Assembly (NCBI GenBank): GCA_013407085.1
Contig: JACCGJ010005818.1
Coordinates: forward strand, 1-64,000
Reading direction: 5' to 3'
From: Atriophallophorus winterbourni
Taxonomy: Eukaryota; Platyhelminthes; Trematoda; Plagiorchiida; Microphallidae
DNA length: 64,000 nucleotides
Below, piece by piece: positions 10,315 to 21,000 of this stretch. The translations under genes and the position numbers were made by a program. The first letter of the stretch is position 1. Each line of letters opens with the position of its first letter. The notes beneath the pieces are model-generated. The model saw only the letters and a program-made list of their open reading frames with translations. It had not been told where the DNA came from and ran no database searches.

Positions 10315-13300
10315 CAATGACAATCTTAGAAATTCCTAACTCTGTGTCTTCTATTACTTCTACCACCTTTCCTCCTCATGTTACCATCCCCGATTCGCTC
10401 TCTCTACCTGATGTACGACTCATGCCGTCTAGACAGCCGTCGATTGCTGCAACTCTTCTACGCCCGCGGGTTTCATTTAGGTTAGCTTCGTTTAACGTTC
10501 GGACCTTGCTACAACCGGGACAACAGGCCGGCCTTGCACGAACGCTTGAGACGTTAGGCATTGATATCTGCTGCTTATCGGAAACCCGTTTCCGTGACAC
10601 AAGCGAAGTCTGTCAGTTGGTCTCACCAGCTGAACCAGACAGCAGATTCCACCTGCGCCTCTCTAGTGACCCGGATGCTTCCTCTGCCGGATTGGCTGGC
10701 GTCGGTATCGCGCTCAGTTCCCGTGCTGAGCAATCACTCTTAGAGTGGATTCCCGTTGACAGCAGACTGTGCGGTGCACGATTTCGTGGCCACTGTCGGG
10801 TGAACAGGCGGTGCGAAACGCGGAGGGATTTGTTTGTGATTTCTGCCTACGCTCCAACGGACTGTAGTGTGGATCTCAGTAAGGACAACTTCTATGAGAA
10901 GTTGCATAGTTTGTTTCGCAAGGCACGCAGGACAGATGTCGTAATCATGGCAGGAGATCTCAACGCTCGCGTTGGTCGCCTGTCTGAATACGAGCGCCAC
11001 CTAGGAGGTCAGTATGGGCTGGATGGCGGGCGTTCAGATAACGGAGAACGATTGCTCACATTCTGTGGCGATCACCGCCTCTATCTCTCCAGTACGGCAT
11101 TTCGGCGTTCCCAGCGTCGAATGGCCACATGGCGCTCACCATCACAGCACGTCTGGTCTCAAATTGACCACATTGCTATTAGCTACAGGTGGCGTGGTAG
11201 CATCAAGGATTGTCGTTCATACTGGACCACCAGTGTGGACTCAGACCATGCGCTAGTCTGTGCGACAGTCAACTTCCAATTTGGGGGTAAGGCACGCGCA
11301 AGACGAACTCATGTAGACACCGCCTCTTTGATGCTCCCCGCTGTCAGAACCCAGTTCCATCATGCATTGACCAGGGAGCTCGCAGAAGCACCCCCGTCTG
11401 ATGTTGAGCAGCACTGGAACTTCGTTCGGACAGCACTGTCCTGCGCTACTTCTGAAAGCTGTCAACCCACCCGCGCTTTGCCACGCTCTTGGATCTCGGC
11501 CCAGTCACTTGCTTTAATCGATCACCGTCGAACTTTACCCACCGGCACTGAACACAACCGTGCTCGGAGAGAATTCAATACCCGCTTAAAGGCCAGCTTA
11601 AGGAATGACCGCGAGTTCTGGTGGACGCAACGTGCTTGTGAGATGGAGGTTGCAGCCGCATCGGGCAATACTCGCAAATTGTTTCAGTTAATTAGAGCTA
11701 CTGGTTCGAAACTGAATACAGTGAGCGAGACTATTTGCGAAACTGACGGCTCGCCGATCACCAATCTTAGTAGACGCTTAGAACGATGGGCTGAGCACTT
11801 TGGTGCTCAGTTCAGCCAGCCACCTCCTCCGACCTCGCCGCCTGAGACACCGATTTGCACGCCTTGGCCCGTTTCCTTAGCCGCTCCTGATCTCCAGGAG
11901 GTGAGAGAGGTAATTCGAGCACTGAAGCGCCACAAGTCACCTGGTCCTGACGACCTCCACCCGATTTTGTTTAAGGAGGGAGGTGATCTTGTGGCAGCGG
12001 AGTTACGTGATTTGTTTACCAAAGTATGGGCTGAGGAGCGGGTCCCGGCGTCATGGGGTGAATCGACGGTTATCCCAATCTTTAAGAAGGGCGCACGGAA
12101 TCTGTGTTCCAATCATCGTGGGATATCCCTGACTCCTGTCGCGTCTAAACTCCTGGTTTCCATCCTCCTTCGTCGGCTATCGCCCATTCGGGAGTTACGT
12201 TGCCGTGAGGAACAGGCTGGATTCCGCCCGGGGCGAGGATGCGTGGATCAGCTTTTTGTCCTGCGACAGTTATTAGAGCACAGACACCTGTACCGGCGAC
12301 CAACCATCGTAGCTTTTCTGGACATCCGGGCCGCGTTCGACTCGGTGGACAGAACTACTCTTTGGAACTGCTTGCTTAGGAGTGGCATCCCTCCTAAGTA
12401 TGTCGCCATCTTGAAGGAGCTCTATTCTCATTCTTCAGGGAGGGTCAGGGTCTACGGCAGCCTATCGCCGGCGTTCCCCACAACCAGTGGCGTGCGCCAG
12501 GGCTGTCCGCTGTCCCCATTCTTGTTCAACTTTGCGATCGAGGATGTCCTCCAGAATGCTCTCCGTAGCTTCACTGAGGGTGGGATCGAGCTACTTCCAG
12601 GTAACCGTGTCACTGACCTTGATTATGCCGATGACATTGCTTTGCTTGGTGATGATCCGGTGTTCCTACAGAATGCCCTGAACCAGCTAGCATTGGAGGC
12701 GTCTAGGTACGGATTGCACTTAGCTCCAACTAAGTGTAAGGTTCTTCTTCAAGATTGGGAGGGGTTGCAGCCCACTCTGACGGTCGATGACCTCAGTCTG
12801 GACTGTGTGGAACAGTTCACCTATCTTGGTAGCTGCATCACGGCGGGAGGAGGGCTGGAAAGTGAGATCGGCTCTCGCATTGCGAGAGCTCGCTTCGCGT
12901 TCACTAGTCTAGGTCATCTCTGGAAGCGGTCTGACGTGAGTTTGAGACTCAAGGGGAGAGTTTACCTGGCCTCAGTCAGGTCGGTCTTGCTTTACGGGTG
13001 CGAGAGCTGGGCAGTACGCGCAGAGGAGCTCCGGCGCTTGGAGGTGTTTGAACATCGATGTTTACGGAGGCTTGCACGAGTGTGGTGGCAACACCGCACT
13101 AGCAACGTTGAAGTGAGGCACCGTGTTCTAGGTGGGGACAGCCTGATGCTACGAGACCTAATCGACCGTTCCCGTCTCCGCTGGCTAGGGCATGTCTTGA
13201 GAATGAAGCCTGAGCGCCTACCCTTCCGCGCGCTGCGTGTGTCGGTTGGCCCAGGCTGGCGGCGGTGTTCAGGTGGACAACCGCTGACCTGGAAGAAGGC

Positions 13301-13469
13301 CTTAAAACGCTTGACGTCGGGTTTAGCTCGGGTCGGACGAACGCGGCTTCCTGGGTGGGGTCCAAGGGATAGTGAGTGTCTGTGGCTTGACACGCTGTCG
13401 ACGATGGCTGAGAACCGGCAACAGTGGAGAGAGTGCATTCTATTTTGTGTTCCCCCCTCAAATTTGTAA
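10311..13469 (+). CDS. RTE-type retrotransposon endonuclease/reverse transcriptase, intact
   Basis: This 1052-aa polyprotein nicks target DNA and copies element RNA onto the nick. The APE-like endonuclease spans about residues 55-320: SFNVRTL (Asn62), LSETRF (Glu91), SAYAPTD (about 179-184), GDLNARVG (215-222), the QIDHIAISYRW block (about 285) and SDHALV (311-316), so all catalytic residues are present. The RT domain includes 'LDIRAAFDSVDR' (about 670), 'SGVRQGCPLSPFLFNF' and YADD (772-775). The C-terminus has 'YLGSCI', 'RSVLLYGCESW', 'RCLRRLARVWW' and 'HVLRMKPERLPFRAL', as in trematode SR2-type RTEs. There is no frameshift or stop, suggesting recent activity. The ATG at 10311 is the first in frame. 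Confidence 0.9.
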   Translation: MTMTILEIPNSVSSITSTTFPPHVTIPDSLSLPDVRLMPSRQPSIAATLLRPRVSFRLASFNVRTLLQPGQQAGLARTLETLGIDICCLSETRFRDTSEVCQLVSPAEPDSRFHLRLSSDPDASSAGLAGVGIALSSRAEQSLLEWIPVDSRLCGARFRGHCRVNRRCETRRDLFVISAYAPTDCSVDLSKDNFYEKLHSLFRKARRTDVVIMAGDLNARVGRLSEYERHLGGQYGLDGGRSDNGERLLTFCGDHRLYLSSTAFRRSQRRMATWRSPSQHVWSQIDHIAISYRWRGSIKDCRSYWTTSVDSDHALVCATVNFQFGGKARARRTHVDTASLMLPAVRTQFHHALTRELAEAPPSDVEQHWNFVRTALSCATSESCQPTRALPRSWISAQSLALIDHRRTLPTGTEHNRARREFNTRLKASLRNDREFWWTQRACEMEVAAASGNTRKLFQLIRATGSKLNTVSETICETDGSPITNLSRRLERWAEHFGAQFSQPPPPTSPPETPICTPWPVSLAAPDLQEVREVIRALKRHKSPGPDDLHPILFKEGGDLVAAELRDLFTKVWAEERVPASWGESTVIPIFKKGARNLCSNHRGISLTPVASKLLVSILLRRLSPIRELRCREEQAGFRPGRGCVDQLFVLRQLLEHRHLYRRPTIVAFLDIRAAFDSVDRTTLWNCLLRSGIPPKYVAILKELYSHSSGRVRVYGSLSPAFPTTSGVRQGCPLSPFLFNFAIEDVLQNALRSFTEGGIELLPGNRVTDLDYADDIALLGDDPVFLQNALNQLALEASRYGLHLAPTKCKVLLQDWEGLQPTLTVDDLSLDCVEQFTYLGSCITAGGGLESEIGSRIARARFAFTSLGHLWKRSDVSLRLKGRVYLASVRSVLLYGCESWAVRAEELRRLEVFEHRCLRRLARVWWQHRTSNVEVRHRVLGGDSLMLRDLIDRSRLRWLGHVLRMKPERLPFRALRVSVGPGWRRCSGGQPLTWKKALKRLTSGLARVGRTRLPGWGPRDSECLWLDTLSTMAENRQQWRECILFCVPPSNL

Positions 13470-13604
13470 ACAAAAATCAAAAAAAATCAAAAAATCGACA
13501 TGTGGAACAATGGAAAAAAAATTCCCCCTCATATTGTACCTTTTTTCTTTCTTTTTCTGGTGCATTGCCGGGTGGCACTTTTTCATTTTTAAATGATTGT
13601 GTAA

Positions 13605-13631
13605 ATATATATATATATATATATATATATA
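13605..13631 (+). repeat. (AT)n microsatellite
   Basis: About 13 AT units, lying just downstream of the RTE ORF; it may be the element's 3' tail or a tract into which it inserted. Confidence 0.9.
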
Positions 13632-13640
13632 CGACTGTGA

Positions 13641-14600
13641 ACTATGATGATGAATGTGGTGATTTATTATACTTTGAGTTGTGCTGGAATTACGCTTATG
13701 GGTTATCTTGATGCGAACTTGTGCATCTGAGTAACTTTGTACGTTTTTCTTACAGAATAATGCCTGTTGTGGTTCTCTGTGTGAGGCAATCAAGTGTCGA
13801 TACATGACAGCTATGTAATGCTATCATTGAGGAATGTAATCATTTATGTACACGATTTATAAAAGACACTTTCCGGGTAATATTCACCCTTAAACTCAGC
13901 GAAAGGCTGATTGTTTTTTGTGTGATTTTGGGGTTAAGTCATAGCCCTCCTTTTTACCAAACTATAGATCCCGAATGGTATGTGATTCGGGAAAATTTCA
14001 TATAAAAATTGTAGATTTGTTCTTCTTTTCGTTCATTAGCTTATGTGGGGCGTGCCTCTATCATAGAAAACTGACTCCGACATCCGAATAATTTTACCTA
14101 GTTAGCTTACCCTATTCAGATTGATCTATTACCCTATGTTAGTATTGCTACCGTCGCGGTACTTTAAGATCCAATTCAGCGTAACGCAATTGTACCATTC
14201 GCCATAGTTCGTACCAGAGATCGTATGGCATGCGCAGCACCATACATGGCTGTTTACTAAGCTCTCGACTTGATAGACACAAAGCTTTTTAAAAGGTTAT
14301 TCCTGAGCTTCATTTTACTTCTCTTTTCGGTTATTGCCGGCGATTCCAAGAAAGTATTGGTGTTGTGTGTACATTATTTCCTTGCCTTCATCTTTTTGAT
14401 GAAAGTAGTACCGTGTTTTTTATAAGACAAGCGTTATTTTCAGAAAAAAATCTTGTCGATCTAAACTGCTCGTATAACCTACAACTCTGTCTGCCAATTG
14501 GTGTTCTTGTCGATTTGCAAATGCAGCTGAAGCTTCACGCATCTTGTTCAGTGCTGTCTATAAACCGCCACTGATATTTGCCTTTCAACTTTTTATTCTA
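13641..14600. other. Upstream region of RAD21, no gene seen
   Basis: AT-rich, without a supported ORF. It should contain the RAD21 promoter or any 5' UTR exon, but I cannot point to a specific element. Confidence 0.5.
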
Positions 14601-14622
14601 TTCTATTTTCCTTTCCTTTTAG
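14601..14622 (+). promoter_or_regulatory. 3' splice acceptor just upstream of the RAD21 start codon
   Basis: A polypyrimidine tract TTCTATTTTCCTTTCCTTTT is followed directly by AG (14621-14622), 8 nt before the ATG. It could accept a cis-spliced 5' UTR exon or a trans-spliced leader; the sequence alone cannot decide. Confidence 0.7.
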
Positions 14623-14630
14623 CGTAAATC

Positions 14631-15007
14631 ATGTTCTACGCTCATTTTGTACTCAGCAAGAAAGGGCCTTTGGCTCGTATTTGGTTAGCAGCTCATTGGG
14701 ATAAAAAGCTAACACGCGCTCATGTATTTGAAACTAACATAAGCTCTAGCGTCGAAGCGATTTTGGAGCCTAAACTCAAAATGGCCCTTCGCACCTCGGG
14801 GCATTTGTTGCTTGGTGTGGTTCGTATTTACTCAAGGAAGGCAAAGTACTTGTTGGCTGACTGCAATGAGGCGTTCGTAAAAATCAAAATGGCTTTTCGA
14901 CCAGGTGTTGTCGACCTTCCAGATGAAGCCAATCGTGAGGCAGCCATTGCCGCCATCACCTTGCCGGAGAACATTCACGATTTTGAGGCAACGATAGCCG
15001 ATCTCAA
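14631..15007 (+). CDS. RAD21: RAD21 exon 1
   Basis: Encodes residues 1-125 and two bases of 126: the whole Rad21/Rec8 N-terminal domain that binds SMC3. Donor CTCAA|GTATGT, phase 2. Confidence 0.93.
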
Positions 15008-18000
15008 GTATGTTCAATTTGATTAACTTTATTTCAGTGAAATCAATATGAATACTATTGCGATCAATCAAAGCCGACCGGAAGATATTACCATACGAGA
15101 AGATTTCGGAGAAATTAATCTTGGCAGACAAGATGATGATTTCGGAGACTCCGCGTTCGATGAGGCGTCGAGTCGTGAAGTATTGCGTGAAGGCGATAAA
15201 ACATTCGGCAGCGGTATTTATCGTGGCGCTGGGCAGTTATCAGTAAGAGGTGGTACGGACTTTTCGCTACGATCTGAACACGACATTGATGCAACACTGA
15301 TTGGCGCCGATCCGTTGAAAGATCTTGGCAAAGACGGAAAATCAACTGATTTCGACGGAAGACCGATGGATGTCAGTTTAGATGATGCGGATTTTGGAGA
15401 AGGATTCCTTGGTGAGTCGTGTGAATTTAATGTCTAATTTTTATAAATTTCCCATTTTTGAATTTTTATTAATTTTTAATTTCTCTGTACATTTTAATTT
15501 CATAAGGTGCTGCGGACGATGACGACGAGAATTTCGGTGGTGAAATCGATCATTCACTTTTTGCGGATGCAGCAATTTTCGAAGATCCTTCTGCTCAGAA
15601 ACAGCTTGCTCATATAACCTCGGAAATTGAATCTCATCTTGGTCCAGACCACTTATCCTTGCCTGTTTCACTCGGTTCTAATGTTGATCACCTTGAACAA
15701 CCTGAATTGAACACAGTTCTTCAAAGCGAAACAGCTCCGCATCCCTTTTCTGCTGTTTCAACGGCAACCACCGCCGCTGCAGTACAGAACACAACAGATT
15801 CTAACCTCACCGGACTCCCGATTGTAACACAATCTAGAATTGGCAACACCACTGCCCATGGAGAAAGCACAACTTTGCTAACAAATGAGTCTGAGGCTTT
15901 CGCCCTTCCTCCAATTGACGCAACCACTGCGCTAACAACAGAGCCAAAGAGGTAAGCTATGTTCGATTGATAAAAGCAGGCGATAACAGATATTCTGTTC
16001 CCTGTTTTTTCTATTTTCTTTCTCATATCTGTCTAGGCCTGGGCAACCTGACAGTATCTTAGCCCACGTGCAGTCTCTGACTGTACGGCACTTTGCCCGG
16101 ATCAGGCTTGTGCGTTCATAATACTTGTTTTTCATACAAATTATGACATTTTACCTACTTTAGATATTTTCGTTTAATTTTTGACGTGCACATGCAGAAA
16201 AGTTCTGTATTTTGAGTGATGGTCCATCTTGATCTGATTGAAATTCAAGTCTTGATTATCCCACACATATTGGGTCAAATTTCGGCAGTTTTGTTGCCAG
16301 GTGTTCACAGTACAATTTGGTGCATGAGCAAAACATTGTCTGAAAATTCTACCTCATTTGTTCAACTGTTAACTTACACGAATGCATTAATACAAAATGA
16401 CTTATTCATTCAAGTAGTCATCCTCATCACGGATGTGCAATCGTGCAGCATTTCTGTGCTGTACGGCTAACATCGTGCTAAATTGATTGGCCAACGGTAG
16501 TGAGCTGCATGCTGAAACACGCTGGAGTCTCACTACTATTTCTCCCCCCCTCCCCCCTCATATCTGTTTAGGCCTGGGCAACCTGACAGTATCTTAGCCC
16601 ACGTGCAGTCTCTGACTGTGCGGCATTTTGCCTGGATCAGGCTTGTGCTTTCATACCATACCTCATCACGAACACGAACAGCACTCGGCAAGTATCGAAT
16701 GCGTAACAGTCATACAACTCTGACAAAAAATAAAATCCTAAAAAGCTGCTGAACTTGTAGGATGAGCACAAGCACTAGGATAAAATGCTTTCACCTTAAA
16801 TCAAACACTCATTTGAATATGTTTCTTACTCTCATGCATCATACCTTGCTTTCCTCGCTATGTCACTTGACAAAATTCTAGATTACTCAAACACTCCAAG
16901 ATGATGCCCGCAAAAAACCATAACGGAACAGAATTTTGATTAGATTATTCTCTGGTTACGGCCCGAGCAACCGATCACTATCTCAGTCCGCTTTTACTCT
17001 ATCAAACCGTTTCCCACTTAACTTTTCCGGGCTTAAAATTTCACCTATATTGGCATTGACTTTGCTACTTAGGAATCGTTTGCTCGTTGGACGGGGTTTG
17101 AAAGAGCAAAGGTACATTTCAGAATTGCTCCTAATGGTTGTAGTTACATGCTTATCCGTCCCACATTCAATGTTTCCCACTGACCGTATCTCAGCACACC
17201 TGAAGTCTTTGACACCCCCGCATTTTCGCTAAAACGTTAGATTTTCAATTGCATATCCGTGTCATATATGCATACACATATTTGGCTGATCATCCATTCC
17301 AGAATGGGCAAACGCAAGCGTCGTCTGATCGTGGACGAGCTCAAGTCTATTCCAAGTGAGACAATGAAATTACAAATGGAAGACACTTCGGATATCACGA
17401 TGCAGCTTGATCTAGCCCCACCAACCAAGAAACTCATGCAATGGAAAGAAACATGCAGGGTTGATAAACTGTTCACTCTTCCGGGCAAGGCAATCCCGTC
17501 TCGTGTGCTACAACGTTTATTCGTGTGCAACTTACACGCAGTCACTATGGCTGAGGATGTACCGGAAGAACCTTTACTGCCGCACCCGTTGAAGCTCACT
17601 TCCGCATCGCTGTCACATACGATTGACGCCAAGTCTACCACTGAAGAGACTGTTGAAGTGAGTCTTTCTTTTTCGAAAGATCATTCTGGCGTCTTGGTAC
17701 AAATGTTCGATCTATTCTACAGGCCAAACGAGCGCTTTGCTCGTTGTACATCTTTCGCCTCATCAACCGGTTTGCTTATTGTTGACGTAAACGGTTTTCG
17801 AAATTTGGCGTCCTGAACAGTTACTATCCACAGAATTTTATCTAATTGTTGAAAAATGCCTCTATATCGCTCTATCTCATTAGCTATTTTCAATGAGAAC
17901 GTGTTGCTCAATGATATGTTTTCACGTAATTAGCCTCTCGAAAAAACGTCAAAAGGATTGTTGCATCTTTGGGATTTCTCCGCTTTAACGATAGCTAAAC

Positions 18001-21000
18001 CTATCACGAACATTGACTGGCTTGGTTTTTTGCTCAAATTGCATTTCAACACACTAACCCACTGGCTATCAGCTCTACGAGGCAAGCACCTGTAGCTCAG
18101 GTAATGGATGTTCATTATAGGGTGTTCGTCGAGCCTGCATAGTGGGTTGCGGACGTTTCGTCACCAAACTAGATGACATCATCAGCGTAACTTCTTGCGA
18201 AGCATAAGGGCCTTGAAGTTCACTACATTTATACCACGTTCCCTTGCATGTCTGTGCTATGTTTCATGTTTCGTTGCGATTCCTATGCCGGATGTAGAAC
18301 AAACAGCATCACATTAGTCCCTAGGAAATGCCAGATTGTATGCCTTGGTCGAGGCATTGTGTCGTTGAATACCATGCCTCGAGAACTCCCCATTTTGGGA
18401 TGTTTTCTACGGGTGGCGAGGATTAAACATTGATTTCATTCCAATTCATGTCGTTCGCGATCTACGTGTATTGATACCAGAGACTTGTGATCGTGTCTTC
18501 TCACGGCCAATTGATGTGGTCTTGTACCAATGAAAGAGCAAGCCTGATCCAGGCAAAGTGCCGCACAGTCACAGACTGCACTTGCGCGATATTACTGCCA
18601 GGTTGCCCAGGCCTATACAGATATGAGAAATAGAGAATAAAGATGGCAGTGAGACTCCATCGTGTTTCAGCATGCAGCTCACTACCCGAGGCCAATCAAT
18701 TTAACACGGTGTTAGCCGCACAGCTTAGAAGTACCAATTCTTCTTCCTGTCTGCCCGACGTAATGCATCTCACGATTTGCGCATATTTTTATAAGATATT
18801 CGTTTTGTCCTATTTCAGTATGTTATCCTTCGGTTTTGACAATTGCGTACGAAGCCTTTTTGTTGATTTGTGTGCATGCAAACACGCTCCGCTATTTCAA
18901 TAGGATTTTTTGATTCCTTGTCGGATCACTTGGGCCCATGGAGTCGTTGCTTATTGTCAACAGCATTAAGACGATTCGATATATCACCGAGTGGACACTT
19001 TGCTATCTATCGCATTTATTTCCCCAACTATTTGACACGCAGACGTGGTTTGAAATTAGAAAAAAAAACACGGCACTGTGAAGTGATTCAACCTACTAAC
19101 ACCCGATTAAGAGGCGGCCCACGTCTCAGAACAATTTTTAAACCTAGGTTTCACGATGATGCCAAACCGATTTTATGAGGTCGCGTTTTTATTTGCTATA
19201 GTTGGTTGTATCCCCTGCTAAGCTGCTTCTCGTGCCTTTTAAATAAACCCCAATGTGCTCCCTCCAGATCGACCTACTGTGGTGACCTAAGTAACAGGGT
19301 CATGTTTCCCCAATAATGTTTGATGCTTTCTTTATTTTTATTACCTCAGCTTAATCTTCATGATGCTCAAAACCAACAAGACCAAGGGGCAGGTTTTCGC
19401 TCACCAGCTCTACCCTTCAACACCACGGCGCAACTCAGCACAATGCACAAGCTCGATGCCATCAAAGAATTGTCTGAGGATCCTTCTAATCCACTCTCTT
19501 CCGGTGCACAACCTTCTGACCAGTTTGATCAAGGTAATTTCTCACCTTACGTTCTTGATGTGCCGTTGTCATATGAATTGGTCGCTTCAGTGTTCATTCA
19601 GTTTGGTTATCTGCGCTTTATCCTAATCGATACGTGTGGCTTTCTTATCTCCCTCCCTCATCTTTTCTTTGTAAGTGAAACATCCATCGTTATTGTATGG
19701 TAGCAAAGCATGACGTCTTCGATCATCAACCATTAGTTATGTCTGGTTTTTGATTGGCTCTGCTTTTTCACTTAACGGGAATCGAATTCATTCACGCTCG
19801 ATACTTTTCATATTTTTCAAAACGACAACTTCTTGACTCATTCTGTAATAAATATCCGACTTTGTTCCTGTTTTCGTCCGAAATCATGTGTTTACATTAT
19901 CAGACCGGGTATCACAACCATTTACACAGCGTGTATCTATCTCTTATACTACTTTTATAATGAAATCGCATCATTTTAACATTGGCATTGATCACACTGA
20001 TTGTAACATTTCTTCTATCGTTCGATTGACGATCACGACCTAGTCAATGATAACATGAAATAGTGCTTGGACTTGTTCTCGGAATCTTTTTGCAGTACAC
20101 CGAATCGCATACTGACTGTCTGAATAAATCACACTTCACATGAAACCTAGACCTAGTTTACGCACCCGTCTTCAAGGCTGATTTTTCCTCGAAATACTGT
20201 CAGCTTACCACAACTGGACGAACAGATAAATCCTACTGTAAACGAGTGAATTTATCCCTTATGCAACTTCATTCAACTTGTCGAAAAGAATCCTTGTCCA
20301 TCTTTTTCCGTGCTAAATTGATTGGCCATGGGTAGTGAGCTGAATGCTGAAATACGCTGCAGTCTCACTACCATTTCCTGTTCTTTTTTTCTTCCTCATA
20401 TCTGTCTAGTCCTGGGCAACCTGACAGTATCTCAGCCCACGTGCAGTCTCTGACTGTGCGGCACTCCCTGCATCAGACTTGTGCTTTCATACATACATAC
20501 ATACCTTTTCCTGTACAATGCCATCACGTTTGACTTTCATCCGCTTGCAGTTCGTGACACTCTGGGGCAGGCCATGGTGGATGATTACGATGACAGTCAG
20601 GTGCATGATGATCTCGCGTTCATGGGTGAACCGGCCACGCCGTACATGCCTCCGCCAAGTGTGTTGTCGGAAGCACCCCCCAGTATGATGCAAGTAAGTC
20701 TTCGACCCAAACAGTTTATGTTCGCCCTCCACACTTTGCTTGTCCCAAGTTTCGTAAAAGCATTACAGCATCTGATGACTAGTTGTGTTTTTCGCGTTCA
20801 TTTGAGCGGCACACGATGTGGTAGGTTGTTATTCATCGAACTAGAAATTGCCCCGGCGAATAGACGTTCTGTTGATCTGGTTCTCCCTCATTCACTGTAA
20901 TCAGGCGGTTACGGCATCTCTCATCTCATTTTTCTGTCCAGATCGAATGTTTTGGAGTTCGTTGAACATCAAGAAGCATGTGTGTGTGTGTTGGCCTCCT

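Larger units (their letters stand above)
9740..13640 (+). mobile_element. RTE-type non-LTR retrotransposon, apparently full-coding copy (family A)
   Basis: A 5' region of about 0.6 kb carries a short ORF, followed by a single 1052-aa endonuclease-RT ORF and a short A- and T-rich 3' region ending in an (AT)n tract at 13605-13631. Short 3' UTR, one large EN-RT ORF and a microsatellite tail fit the RTE clade. The body is visibly GC-richer than its AT-rich flanks. The exact 5' boundary is not visible; 9740 is where the GC-rich sequence begins, so treat it as approximate. No target-site duplication was identified. Confidence 0.75.

Noticed and set aside
12992..13480. 162- and 124-codon minus-strand ORFs over the RTE C-terminus
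   Set aside because: Arg/Ser-rich antisense shadows of the GC-rich polymerase frame.
16026..16060. 7SL/Alu relationship of the SINE (GGCCTGGGCAAC)
   Set aside because: The match to Alu is 12 bases and the sequence diverges at once. Not enough to infer 7SL origin.
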